Positions 19,676 through 30,519 of a stretch of DNA of 64,000 bases are shown piece by piece. Both the position numbers and the translations under genes were made by a program. Under the pieces are notes generated by a model. That model was not told the DNA's origin. It did not search any database and saw only the letters and a list, made by a program, of their open reading frames with translations. Location of the stretch: positions 22,795-86,794 of the forward strand of contig JADJRI010000032.1 of assembly GCA_016712275.1 (NCBI GenBank). The letters run 5' to 3'. Each line of letters opens with the position of its first letter. The first letter of the stretch is position 1. The DNA comes from Planctomycetota bacterium (GTDB lineage: Bacteria; Planctomycetota; Phycisphaerae; UBA1845; UTPLA1).

Positions 19676-22634
19676 CTAAGTCGGGCTGCCGATCAGGATG
19701 AATGCCGCCCAATAGTACGGATGCTCATATGGACCTTTGCCTTCGCCACGTGGGGCGGTGGCCGATGTTTTGCCAATTGATCTGTCTTGTTCCTTCTGCT
19801 GATCTGAGTTGGACGACTCGAATGCAGACAGTGTCACGTCCCGTTCGTCGTAGGTGAGGTTCCGAAGCCATGTCTTGGCTTCGATCAGCGCCAGATTCTT
19901 TGGCATCGCGGTTCCGGCATTAAATTCCTGGCCGACAGCGCGCCGGGCATCCGGGAAGGATCCTAGGAGATTCTCATAGAACCGCGTCATCAAGAGTTGC
20001 GTCGCCGTATCGTCCACTTTCCAGAGACTGGCAATGACCGTCGGCGCGCCGGCGTAGAAGAAACCCCACGGCAAGGCCATCATGCTGTCACCCTTCTTAA
20101 TGCCCCGCTGCGTGTCGCAAGCACTGAGCACGACGAGGTCGCAGTCCTTCAGCCTGCCGCGCCAGGAGCGAATTAGTTCATCGAGGGTGAGGAAGCCGAT
20201 GTCATCGGGGCTGGGTGTTTCCCGGCTGGGTCAACGCCAAGCTCGCGTCATACGGGCGTTCCTGCGAGCCGGTCAGTCCATGCGTGGCGATGTGCAGGAT
20301 GCGCTTGCCTCCCGCGTTCGATTCGAGCCGGCCGATCGTCGCCGACTCGCCTTTGAGTAATGTAGCTGTGCCACTCGCCGTTTTGATCACGCGGGCGATG
20401 GCCTCCGCCTCCCGCGCTGTCCCGGGCAGCGGCGGCAGCGACCCGCCATGAAGCCGAATCTGATCCAGCATGCTCACATTGGCGATGGCGGCCTCCTCGC
20501 CGCGGGTCTGCATCACGATCAGTTCCAGTCCATCCTTGGGCGGCCGTCGATCGAGTTGCACGCCCAGCTTCCCGGGCGCGACCTTGGTCTCAAGTTCTTT
20601 CCCGTCTCGCCAGTAGCGCAGTGCAATCATGTCGTCGCTTCCCCGATCGCCTCCCTCGATTGCTTTGCCAACCGCCTGCAGTTGTTCGACCAGCGCCTCA
20701 TATTTTTCCGTAGGCTGCTCGTCGTAGGCGAGGATAACATCGCCGCGAGACAGTCCCGCCACCGGCATTGCTTTCCGGCACAACCATCGAGATCAGGACG
20801 CCCTGATCAGGATACTTGGGCTGCGAGTGGCTTCGGTCGAAGATGGGGTCACCCACGATTAGCGCAGTGATCCCATCGCCAGCTCGGCCGCTGTCCTTGG
20901 CTTGTCGGCGACGGTTCACATAGATGGTGCCCGAGTCGGCGTGGACGATCTCCGGAAGCGGTGCTGGTTCTGCGGTTTTGCGACAGCACTCGTTGCGTCG
21001 CGACCTGACGCTAGCACCAGATCGAACGGGATGCCGACCAAGGGGCCATCAGGCAGGAAGATCACCCGCCGTGCCGAATCGATGGTCGCGCGAATGTCAG
21101 CCGGCAGCGATGTCACCAGTGCGGTGTGGAGTTCGGCGAGAGGATCCGCAACACTCTCGGGCGACTGGGCGGGGCGATGACTGATGTAACTTTTGGCGCT
21201 GAGAGCAGACGCCCTGATCGACTGAATCTTGTCTTTGCCTTCGGCGATAACGGCCGCCTGCACTGGGCCGGCGGCGGCAGGCGGAACGACAATCGCCGAA
21301 AGGGAATCTCTGGTCCAGTTGTAGGTGAAAATCACCTCGCCCGGCGACAGCGCCGAGCGAATCGCTTCGGGCGTCAGCGGCTTAGCATCGGGCCAGACGG
21401 CGCGCAGGCTCTCAAAGACGAGTGCGGTGGCGTCGCTCAGGGCGCGACGGGACTGGCGGATTGCCGCCAGTTGTTCCTCGATGAGCGTGCTCTTGTCGGC
21501 CGGTGAGAGATCGTGGCGCGACTGAGTCTCGGCAATCTTCGCCTCTGCTGTGGCCAGTTTAATACGGCGGGCTGCCTCCTTTTGCTCCCGTAGATGCAAC
21601 TGCTGGGCCGCCTGAGGGTTGCTGGCCGCGGTCTCGGCGCCGAGATCGCTATCACGGCGGGCCATCAGATCGAGGAGCGCGCGGTTGTGGCCGCGTTCGA
21701 GGGCCTCGCATGCCGCGTCCGGCTGTCTCATACGAATAACGGCATAGGCCAGAGCCGAAGTGATTTGGCTGAGTTGGAGTCGCTCGGCAAAGGCTGCTCG
21801 CTCCGCCTCCCCGCCGACAATGCTCGTACGTTGCCTTTCGGCGATAGCAAGCGCTTCGCGCAAGAGTGGCTCCGCGCCGGCGTAGTCACCCTTGGATGCA
21901 TGCAATGCCGCCAAGTTGTTCAGACTTAGGGCCACGTCCGGGTGCACGTCGCCCAGCATCTTGCGACGCATCGCCAGTGCCTCGCAGAAGAGCGGCTCGG
22001 CTGCGGCGAAGTCGCCCTTTGCATACAGGAACGCCGCGAGATTATTGAGGCTGGACGCCACGTAAGGGTGCTCGTCACCCAGGAGCTTTCGAAACAATTC
22101 CAGCGCTTCGCAATAGAGGGGCTCCGCGTCACCGTAGTCGCCTTTGGATTGGAGCAACGCCGCTAGGGTGCTTAGGCTCTGGGCGACGTCGGTGTGCTTG
22201 TCGCCCAACAGTTTGCGCCGTGTCGCCAGTGCCTGACGGTAGAGCGGTTCCGCACCGGCGAAATTGCCCTGATTCTGAATCAACCCCGCCAAGTTGTTCA
22301 GACTCAGAGCCACGTCGGGGTGCTCGTCGCCCAACAGTTTGCGCCGCATCTCCAGCGCTTCGCGGAAGGGCGGCTCGGCCGCAGCGTAGTCGCCTTTATT
22401 CATAAGCAACATCGCGAGATTGTTCAGGCTCGTCGCCACGTTTGGGTGCTCATCGCCCAGCAGCCTTCGCTGCATCGCAAGCGCTTCGCGAAGCAGCGAC
22501 TCCGCGCCGGCATAGTCGCCCTTGACGCCAAGCAAGGTCGCGAGATTGCTCAGGCACAGAGCCAGTTCCGCGTGTTCATCGCCCAGCAGCTTGCGCTGCA
22601 TTGTCAGCGATTCGCCCGTGAGTTGGGCATCCAT
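19676..22634 (-). CDS. TPR-PDZ-CHAT domain protein, caspase-like protease (frame-broken, 5' end disrupted)
   Basis: The gene starts at 22634 with six ~42-residue TPR units of the kinesin-light-chain type (LLGDEHPDVALSLNNLA pattern), then a linker, then a CHAT domain. The catalytic His is in HIATHGL and the Cys in LSACDTQRG, both present, so proteolysis is possible. A PDZ-like stretch (GLSRGDVILAYDEQP) is inserted inside the CHAT domain. The frame changes near 20917, 20770 and 20210, yet the domain reads through each break. The first ~8 residues are antisense of an IS21 istA fragment, so the natural N-terminus seems lost or replaced. CHAT proteases in conserved neighbourhoods are often effectors or signalling proteases; the substrate is unknown. 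Confidence 0.8.
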
Positions 22635-22930
22635 CGTGAAACGGTCGCGCGGTATGTGGATTTGGCGCGGGGTGATTTTCCAAAACCGGCCATTTCGATG
22701 ACCGGGTCGGAGGCTCGTGAACCGTGTCCGTTCGACGTCGAGCTACCGGTCCGCGAGGGCTTCGGCGGTCAAGATTCCCTGACAACGGATTCTCGCTCCG
22801 GGCCAAAACCGGCCATTTCGATTGCCGGGTCGGCGGGTCGGCGCAGCCACTGCGAACCCTATCGCGCGGTGATCATGGAGGCGTTGGAGCGGGGCCTGAC
22901 GGCGCAGCGGATATTGCAATCGCCCAGGCG
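22612..22930 (+). mobile_element. IS21-family istA transposase fragment
   Basis: On the plus strand one frame reads FARELGIHRETVARYV (the N-terminal helix-turn-helix of IS21 transposases), then KPAISMTGS and KPAISIAGS, then SHCEPYRAVI and ERGLTAQRI, in the order I know from IS21 IstA proteins. It starts abruptly at 22612 and ends near 22930 with no DDE catalytic domain, no istB and no visible terminal inverted repeats, so it is a remnant of roughly a fifth of istA. The two KPAIS segments are encoded by a ~35-bp direct repeat (22678-22712 and 22802-22836). The fragment separates the CHAT gene from an unidentified minus-strand fragment. Confidence 0.72.
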
Positions 22931-23140
22931 GCGGACCTGGAAAGCTGCGTAGCTGTCATCCCGGCCGATCGAATCAAGTATCCGTTGCTGGCGTGTCGTG
23001 TGTTCGACCGGGTAACCACCGGCGAGGCGAGCCGCCCAGCCCTGATTTGTGGTGTAGAACTCCGCGACGAAGGCTTGCACGTTCTGGCGGACTGGATTCT
23101 CCTGAAACAGGTCAACGATTTGTCGCCCTACAGCCTTGAC
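22859..23140 (-). pseudogene. Unidentified gene fragment upstream of the IS21 remnant
   Basis: A minus-strand frame reads GRQIVDLFQENPVRQNVQAF, then WAARLAGGYPVEHTTRQQRI and DDSYAAFQVRRLGDC, which has the composition of a real protein but matches nothing I recognise. It then enters antisense istA sequence near 22920 and stops. Upstream, a second frame (to about 23456) contains DWLLQRMPLTFGQ and may be the same gene before another frame change. It might be the original 5' part of the CHAT gene, separated by the insertion, or the tail of a different gene. Confidence 0.4.
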
Positions 23141-23819
23141 CGAATGTCAGTGGCATCCGCTGCAATAGCCAGTCAATACTTGAGTGCATCCCAAAGGCCA
23201 TCTCAGATTGCATTGCTTTCGCAAGGGACCGCGGGAGTCCGTTCCGGCATCCCGATGCCGAAGTGATTGCGATCTTGATTCCGTCGGTGACGCCCAAAAA
23301 GTCGACGTGAGAATGACTGGCCGAAAAACAGTTTGGTCTGCGCCAGCATTTGGGCCGACATGGAGTCCGCTCAGCGGCTTTCAACGGTACCGATGGAAAA
23401 CCGCAGCGACGCTTCTCCTCCGCCGTGCCATCAACTGGCGCGAGGTCTTTGCACAATCCGGGATTGACTGCAAGCCCGCGCGGCTGGGTGTCGTTTTATG
23501 TTAAAGTGAGTTGGGCCCATTCAACGAAACCTCCGGGTTCGGTACTTGACCATCTTTCGCGTTGGGGGCTCGCGATTATCGTCAGCGGCGAGCCCCGAGA
23601 TGCTGCGATCCATCCTGAGACGTTTTGTGAGACGTCTAGCTAGTCGTTTGTGGCCAGTCGAAAACACGGATACTTCCGGTCTTATGGTGGGCCATCTGTA
23701 GTCCGTCAAAGGCGTGCCTGCAATCTGAAGATTCGATATTCAATCTGCATGCTCGAGGGGGTTGTTGCGACACTCCGTCTATGTCCATTCCGCCGTAGGA
23801 TCGCCCGTAACAGTTTTTA
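23141..23819. other. Intergenic/degenerate region, ~680 bp
   Basis: No complete gene is visible. The left half may hold the broken 5' part of the fragment ending at 22859. The right half (23500-23820) shows only a short direct repeat GAGACGT (23619 and 23631) and no coding pattern. Confidence 0.3.
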
Positions 23820-24646
23820 TCATGATCTTCTAGCCCATTCCTTGTGGAGTTGAACTGCCGTCCGACTGGCCACCCTTTTTAGGGGGCACCGAGCCATTTC
23901 GCTCTTCCTGAACCGATTCAGCAGCTCCAGCCTTACCATGCTGGCCTCGCCGCTTAGTATGCGTGTGAGCGCCGAGTCCTTCTCATGGATAGGAAGCCCG
24001 CGAATCCATTTCTGCAGAGCCCTCTCAGATGTCCGTTGGTTGATGGCCGGCCCGCTTCGAGCGGCAGCGACCCTGATGAGCGATTCTTCGATATGAAGGA
24101 AATCAGCGAGCGCCTTCAAGGGGGCCGTCAGCTTCTTCAGTCCCGGCGGCACGGAGGGCTCGACCTCGTCGTCAAACTCCTCGTGCTGGACATTCAAGAG
24201 CCATGCCAAGTAGAGGGGCGCGGTAGTCACCACCAAGCAGGTCATTTCGCAACGGTGCAAGGGAACTCATTCGACCGGAGCCGTCGTCATCGAATTCCCA
24301 ATCATCCGGCTCTCCTTCCAAGGCGAACTCAACGAGCACGCATGTCTTCACCTTCTTTTAGCCGGGCGCCCAACCCGCAACAGTTAGGTCTTCGCACGTC
24401 CGATGTCGATGGCGTCCAGCGGCAACCTGAGCATGAATCTGCAGTAGCCGAAGTTGCTCACGTAAACAAGGAATCGAAGCGTTGCCCATCATTTCTGCGG
24501 ATCGCCTTTGAAGTCGCCCCAATGGTAGGTATTGATAAAGCTGGTCGGCGACCTGGGCCCGCGTCGATAAACCCTGACCATCGCATATCCTTTTCAGAGA
24601 GTGGCTTATCGATCGCGAGAAACTCGTAGTACTGATACTCGCTCAT
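23820..24646 (-). CDS. Conserved protein of unknown function (MSEYQYYEF family), heavily frame-broken
   Basis: The ATG at 24646 opens MSEYQYYEFLAIDKPLSEKDM, the signature start of a conserved family I remember from Planctomycetota and Actinobacteria, often near SWIM-zinc-finger genes. The expected later blocks are all present but in different frames: TSFINTYHWGDFKGDPQK, YVSNFGYCRFMLRLP, then VEFALEGEPDDWEFDDDGSG, APLRNDLLGGDYRAPLL, and in the last frame DDEVEPSVPPGLKKL and ALADFLHIEESLI. At least five frame changes are needed, near 24580, 24500, 24468, 24370 and 24195. It is either a decayed gene or the worst-affected spot of sequence error. It begins 8 nt after the CcbP-like gene stop, so they likely share a transcript. 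Confidence 0.62.
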
Positions 24647-24654
24647 CTCGCACC

Positions 24655-25011
24655 TCAGTAATCACCGCGCAACCAGGCTCGATACGCCGCGATCCACTCG
24701 ACGCCCGAGGGCGGCGGCGAGGGTAGCGGCAGTTCGAGGATCGGGATTCGCTGCGTGGCGCGACCCTTCTTGCATGTTGCCACGACGTGGCCGCTTTCAT
24801 CCTGATCGACGCCGATCACCTCGACGTCGATTCCCAGAACCGTCGTGGTAAATGGCATCTTGAGACCGGACTCGATGGCACAGGCGAAGGCGCCAGTTGC
24901 CTCGTCGTCGTTGTAGCAATCCACCGTGGCTTCTTCGACCATGCTCCGAAGACGTTTGATGCTCGGTCGATTCTGCAAGCGTGTCGTAGCTTTCCTCTTG
25001 CGCTTAGCCAT
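24655..25011 (-). CDS. CcbP-like (calcium-binding) family protein
   Basis: 118-residue soluble protein, intact. A basic N-terminus (MAKRKRKATTR) leads into IKRLRSMVEEATVDCYNDDEATGAF and ESGLKMPFTTTVLGIDVEVIGV, then RATQRIPILELPL and a WIAAYRAWLRGDY tail. This order resembles the CcbP/PF11535-type family, where a cyanobacterial member binds calcium. The acidic residues of DCYNDDE fit, but calcium binding here is inference. It lies 8 nt upstream of the broken MSEYQYYEF gene on the same strand. Start at ATG 25011; no strong ribosome site is seen. Confidence 0.6.
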   Translation of the reverse strand: MAKRKRKATTRLQNRPSIKRLRSMVEEATVDCYNDDEATGAFACAIESGLKMPFTTTVLGIDVEVIGVDQDESGHVVATCKKGRATQRIPILELPLPSPPPSGVEWIAAYRAWLRGDY

Positions 25012-25739
<728 letters not shown>

Positions 25740-28735
25740 CTACCGATTCGGATTTGCGCTGGTTTCACTAGTCGCGGGATGTGCGAATGGGTTGTCTGAT
25801 TTGATTTTTTCTCGCCATTCTTCGGCCGTTCGATCGTGGCCTTTGTCGGGTTCAGCCGCGTGCCAGGCGTCATAGAGTCGAATGATTTCGTTGAGCAAGT
25901 CGTCGGCATTCTGCTGCGAATCCTTGTCGGTGCTCATGAAATTGTAGGCATCGAGCAAGGTTGATTCGGCTTCTTCGAAGCGGGCGGCGTCGATGCGAGC
26001 ACGACCGAGAATCGCCAGATATCGGCAGAGCGGCGGTTTGCTGTGTTCCGTCCATGCGCGACGCGCGGCCGGTTCGGCGGTGGTCATCAGTGCAAGCGCC
26101 TCGTTTGGCTTACCCTGTGCAAGTAGCAATCTGCCAAGTTTTGCGGTGACACCAAGCGTATCCGGATGCTCGTCGCCACGCAGACGGCGGTATCCCTCCA
26201 GCGCCTCTCGGAGGTAGGGCTCGGCTTCGGCCGGTCTGCCATCGGCATCGAGGAACAGGCTCATGTTCTGGAGGGAGGCGAGCGTGGCAGGGTGATCCTC
26301 TCTCAGCACCTGGCGGCGTTTCTCAAGAACTTCACGGAAAAGCGCCTCAGCCTCTGCAAACTTTCCTTGATCCTTGAACAGAAAGGCCAAGTTGTTAATG
26401 GAAGTGAGCGTGTCCGGATCGTTGTCACCGAAAATGCGTCGGCGCTTGTCCAGCGCTTCGCGAAGGTAGGGCTCGGCCTCGGCCAGCCTTTGCTCATCAT
26501 TTAGTAATGTACCCAGGTTGTTTATCGCGAAGAGCGTTGTAGGGTGTTCGTCGCCCAGGACGCGCCGGCTTACATCAATCGCTTCGACGAGGAAGGGCTC
26601 GGCCTCCTTTTGCTTTTCCTGCATCTGGAGCGCGGAGCCAAGGTTGATGATGCCGGTCAGGGTACTTGGATGTTCGTTGCCCCGCACCCGACGGTTTTTT
26701 TCCAGGGCCTCCCTGAGATACGCCTCTCCTTCGACGGGCTTCCTCGTGCTGAGCATGAAGTAACCCATGTTGTTCAGGGAGCCGATTGTGTCAGGATGAT
26801 CCTCGCCGAGGACTGCACGACTTCGCTCGAGAGACTCGCGATAAAAGGCCTCGGCCTCCTCCACTTTTCCCTGCTCCAACAGGAGAAAGCCCATATTCTG
26901 AATCGCATTCAGCGTGTTCTTGTCTTCATTTCCGAGAATGCGCCGATATTTCTCCAGTGCATCGCGACAATAGGGCTCCGCTTCATCCAGCTTTCCTTGC
27001 AGTTGAAGATAGAGGCCCATGTTGTTGATCGATGCGATGGTGTCGCGGTGTTCGTCGCCCAATACGCGTCGACGACCCTTCAATGATTCGCGGTACAGCG
27101 GTTCGGCCTCGCCGAGCTTGCCCTGATCCTGTAACAGCATTCCCATCTTGTTGATCGAGGTGAGTGTGTCCGGATGATCGTTGCCCAATTTGCTGCGGCG
27201 AATGGCAAGGGCTTCCTTTTGTGGTGTGCCCGCCGCATCGAGCATGCCGAGCTCGAGAAGCGTCGTCGCCAGCGTCTGAAGAAGCCGGGCCTTCACCACC
27301 GGTTGACTTGCGAACTGTTCCTCGATGGCCGACAGCGTGGGCTGGAAGAAGTTCTCGTCCAGCGATTTCCTGGCCATACCCGTGAAGTCGCTTCCGGCGA
27401 TGAGTTTTTCCAATTCATCGACCCGCGCCTCCACTTCCTCCTCGGTCATTTTTGCACTTCTGGCGGCCTGGCGGGCTTTATCCATGATGTCGCTTCGCAG
27501 CCGTACGCCCATGAGTTGAGCGTCGATGTTGCCGAGCTGCGTCTCCTGAAACCTTGCGACTTTTTCAAGTTCATCGGCGCGCGACTGGGCTTCGATCTCG
27601 GCGATCCGAGCGCGGTTTGCTTGATGATCGGCGCGGCTCCATTGTGCGATGCAATAGAAGAGGCCGCCGATTAGAAATACCACAAAGGCGATGGCGACGG
27701 CTGTCGGACCTTTGTGCCTGCGGAGTTGTTTACTCAGAACATAGACGAACGAATCGCGCTTGGCTTCGATGGGTTCGCGGGCGAGATAGTGTCGGATGTC
27801 GCGGGCGAGTTCGCCGGCGGATTGGTATCGGCGATCGGGCTCCTTGGCAAGACATTTGAGGACGATCGTGTCGAGGTCGCCGTTAATGCGTGGCGGCTGT
27901 GGAGCGTCTTTCAGGATTCGGTCCTGCACGTCGCGAATCGCACCGACCACGGTGTATGGGAATGATCCTGTGAGCATTTGATAAAGAATGACACCGAGGG
28001 AATACACATCGGCTCGCAAGTCGAGATCATGCATTCGGCCTGCGGCTTGCTCGGGACTGCTCCAAGGCATGGAGCCGACGAACTGGCCGGTGATGGTGAT
28101 GGTGTGGTCGGTGGGGTGCTCGTCGATGCCAGAGACTTTTGCGAGGCCGAAGTCGAGTACGCGCGGTTCTCCCGACTCGTCAATGCGGATGTTTCCGGGT
28201 TTGAGATCGCGGTGGATGATGCCGCGAAGGTGCGCGACGTGCACGGCATCGCAGATTTTGATGAAGAGGCTCAGGCGTTTTTCGATGCTTCTTTGGTTTC
28301 GAGGAGGTACTGGTCGAAGGTGCGGCCGGCAACATAGTCCATGACGAGGAAGGCATGTCCGGCGGACGAACCACGGTCATGGATGGTAACGATGTTGGGA
28401 TGATTGAGGCGGCTGAGGACATGGACCTCGCGTTCGAAGCGGGCGAGTTCGGCACTGTCGGCGAATGGGCCGCGCTTGAGGACCTTGATGGCAACGGTTC
28501 GGTCGGTCGATTCCTGAAGGGCTTCAAAGACGACGCCCTGGCCGCCGCGGTGGATTTCGCGAAGGATGCGGTATCCTGTGAAGGAGTCGGGCGGGAGGAT
28601 GGGACCGTCGATGAGGCCGCCCGGCGCGCCGGAGCTGGGTTTGAAACCGCCGACGGGAATGGCGGCGACCTGCCGCCAGGCGAAGTCGACTAGGCGGCTT
28701 TCAGAGTCGAGCGGATCGGACGGGCTGTTGTGCAT
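25740..28735 (-). CDS. Membrane Ser/Thr protein kinase with kinesin-light-chain-type TPRs (one frame break)
   Basis: About 995-residue Hanks-type kinase. The first frame (28735-28271) has the glycine loop EIHRGGQGVVFEA and VAIKVLKRG; the second has the catalytic loop IIHRDLKPGN, DFGLAK and the WSSPEQAAG activation end, so the active site is complete once the frames are joined. The break is near 28285 in an AAAG run; joined, the helix SIEKRLSLFIKICDAVHVAH is restored. One transmembrane helix (TAVAIAFVVFLIGGLFYCIA) and a coiled coil follow, then about nine 42-residue TPR units (LGDEHPDTL, INNLG, AEPLYRE). It shares the strand with the lipoprotein and ECF sigma factor genes upstream, giving a second sigma-kinase set in this window. 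TPRs of the same type as the CHAT protein suggest similar partner binding. Confidence 0.9.
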
Positions 28736-28914
28736 GGGGTCGGGTCCGTACTTTTGGAGTTAGGTCATATTGTCTCGTCTGCGTCTTGAAGTTTTGATTT
28801 CATGGTCATCGTCGTATGGACTCATCGGGGTTCGAACACCGGGCATTGTACCGCGGGGTTGGGGGTGGTGGGCTGCGTCCACGGTGCATTTCGTGTTCGA
28901 ATGTCTTGTTCCAT

Positions 28915-28975
28915 TGCGAGCGCCGGTTTCGGCACAACGGGCCTAGGTCCGACACGGACCGGCTCGCGATGGGGG
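28915..28975 (+). repeat. Nested palindromic repeat, copy 1
   Basis: A ~61-bp element also found at 29569-29630 in the same orientation. It contains an inner palindrome GGTCCG-ACA-CGGACC (28946-28960) and outer arms GCGAGC...GGCTCGC, so it can fold as a nested hairpin. It lies about 40 nt beyond the stop of the lipoprotein gene. Confidence 0.7.
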
Positions 28976-29016
28976 TGACGGGCTGCGCCCGCACTTCTCA
29001 ATCTTCTGTTGCCGTT

Positions 29017-29547
29017 TCACCGAACTTTTTGGACGGCCGGCAGAAGCATGCCGATCAGGATGGCGATGATGGCGATGACGACGAGGCCGGGGGGGCGGTC
29101 TTCGGGGTCGGCGAATTTGCCAGTGCTGCTCACGATCCTTCCGTCGCTGAACTCAACGGAGTCGCGCCATGAGAATCGAATGTCGCTGGCTCGCTCGCCA
29201 TCTTTCTCAGCTGCGGCGGTCCATGTGACGACAGCCACGAGTTGATCGCCGTCGGGGTTTTCGAAGGCGGCCACGCCCTCGCCGATGAGCGTTCCCGCCT
29301 CTTTGCCGGGCTTGAAGAGGACTTCCCCTTTTGCGGTGTAGTCTCCGATGGTCGGTTCAGTGCCATCGAGAATGAAAGAAGTCAATTCTTCAGTGAAGAA
29401 ATCGACCGTCCCCTCAAAATTCTCGGTTTGCTCGGTCAGTTGCATTTGCGTGGGTAGATCAATGCAGCCGACCGGAATGATCTGGAACAACATCGAGATA
29501 GCGAACAGCGCGTAATGGTGGGGTCTGAATGTTGTCTTGTGAGTCAT
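29017..29547 (-). CDS. Lipoprotein with C-terminal prepilin-type helix
   Basis: 176-residue protein. The ATG at 29547 is preceded by AAAGGA. Residues 1-28 are a lipoprotein signal (YALFAISMLFQIIPVGC, Cys as lipidation site), so it should be anchored outside the inner membrane. The middle ~115 residues form a beta-rich domain with no match I know (repeated acidic segments, TAKGEVLFKPGKEAGTL). The last ~22 residues, GLVVIAIIAILIGMLLPAVQKVR, match the hydrophobic helix that normally stands at the N-terminus of DUF1559 prepilins, but here it is the extreme C-terminus and ends in a basic VQKVR. That placement is unusual. The gene is bracketed by two copies of a 61-bp palindromic repeat. Function unknown. 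Confidence 0.68.
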   Translation of the reverse strand: MTHKTTFRPHHYALFAISMLFQIIPVGCIDLPTQMQLTEQTENFEGTVDFFTEELTSFILDGTEPTIGDYTAKGEVLFKPGKEAGTLIGEGVAAFENPDGDQLVAVVTWTAAAEKDGERASDIRFSWRDSVEFSDGRIVSSTGKFADPEDRPPGLVVIAIIAILIGMLLPAVQKVR

Positions 29548-29568
29548 GGAAGGTTGGTCCTTTCTGAA

Positions 29569-29630
29569 TGCGAGCGCCGGGCTTGCCACCATGGGCCTCG
29601 GTCCGACGCGGACCGGCTCGCGATGGGGAG
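29569..29630 (+). repeat. Nested palindromic repeat, copy 2
   Basis: Second copy of the element at 28915-28975, same orientation, about 80 percent identical by eye. Inner palindrome GGTCCG-ACG-CGGACC at 29600-29614, outer arms GCGAGCG...CCGGCTCGC. It lies 21 nt upstream of the lipoprotein start codon, within the presumed leader or promoter. Confidence 0.7.
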
Positions 29631-29732
29631 GTGTGCTGAGCCCACCCAACGCATCGACCGGGCACTACACGTCGTCCGGTCGCTCGCGCTTCCGGCTCGT
29701 GGTGTAGCAAGGACGACGAATTCGCGGATGAG

Positions 29733-30374
29733 TCACGGGGAATCGCTGAAGAAATTTGAGGAAGCGCCGAGGCGAGTTTGAAGGGCGGCGTGGGCGCGGG
29801 CGCGGAGCATATGGACCGCGCCGATGGAGCGGCCCATAAGGGCGGAGACTTCGGCGGCCGACTTGCCTTCGAGGTCGCATTGGCGCACGACAGTGCCGTA
29901 GTCCTCGGGCAGCGTTTTCTGGGCCGCTTCAATTGAGCGGCCGGCTTCGTTTCCGGCGGCATAGCGGCTGGGGGTCGTGGTCGTAGCACCGAGCAGTTCG
30001 ATGAGTGCGGCGCAGGAGCTTTCGTGGTCCGGCGTCTGGACACGGCGTGCGGGGTGGGGGCGTTTCTGGCTTTCAATTCCCTTGACGGCGTCGAGAAGGG
30101 CGTTGTTGGCGATGCGTATGAGCCAGCCGGTGAAGGAATCGGCCGTGCGAGCATTGAGCTGATCGATATGGAGAAAGGCTTCGAGATAGGTGACCTGCAT
30201 CAGGTCGTCCTCGTCGAGGATGGATCGCCATCGGGTGTCGATTTTTCCGCGAATGGCATTGCGAACTTGGGGGCCGTGGCGCTTGAGGAGTATTCGCAGA
30301 GCGTCGGCATCGCGCGCGGCGGCACGTTGGAGGAGATCGGCATCGGATTCGGCGGCAGAGTCCATTGCGGGCAT
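29733..30374 (-). CDS. ECF-type RNA polymerase sigma factor
   Basis: About 213-residue sigma-70 family factor. Region 2 has LLQRAAARDADALRILLKRHG and ILDEDDLMQVTYLEAF with the conserved aromatic/acidic pattern, followed by FTGWLIRIANNALLDAVKG. Region 4 has LPEDYGTVVRQCDLEGKSAAEVSALMGRSIGAV, a clear helix-turn-helix. The frame is open to 30494; I choose the ATG at 30374 (another at 30365) because homology begins there, but no strong ribosome site is visible. It precedes the lipoprotein and TPR kinase genes on the same strand. Whether it is controlled by that kinase, as for the other pair in this window, is inference. Confidence 0.85.
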   Translation of the reverse strand: MPAMDSAAESDADLLQRAAARDADALRILLKRHGPQVRNAIRGKIDTRWRSILDEDDLMQVTYLEAFLHIDQLNARTADSFTGWLIRIANNALLDAVKGIESQKRPHPARRVQTPDHESSCAALIELLGATTTTPSRYAAGNEAGRSIEAAQKTLPEDYGTVVRQCDLEGKSAAEVSALMGRSIGAVHMLRARAHAALQTRLGASSNFFSDSP

Positions 30375-30519
30375 CCAACGGGTGGTCGAACCCGGTATTG
30401 AACACGGATACAGCTTATCCCCTGGACCGGTCAAACAAAAGTCTGGGGCTCCGCGTGAAGAATCGGAGCGGATGTCGTCCTCGATGGGCGGCATCGTGCT
30501 GCTTTAAGGAGACCCTGTC

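Noticed and set aside
21850..22620. Regular ~126-bp repeats, at first sight like a satellite or CRISPR
   Set aside because: They encode successive 42-residue TPR units of the CHAT gene; the spacing and sequence fit coding repeats, with no spacer-repeat alternation.
26150..27200. Regular ~126-bp repeats in the second kinase
   Set aside because: Also TPR units in frame; not a CRISPR or tandem satellite.
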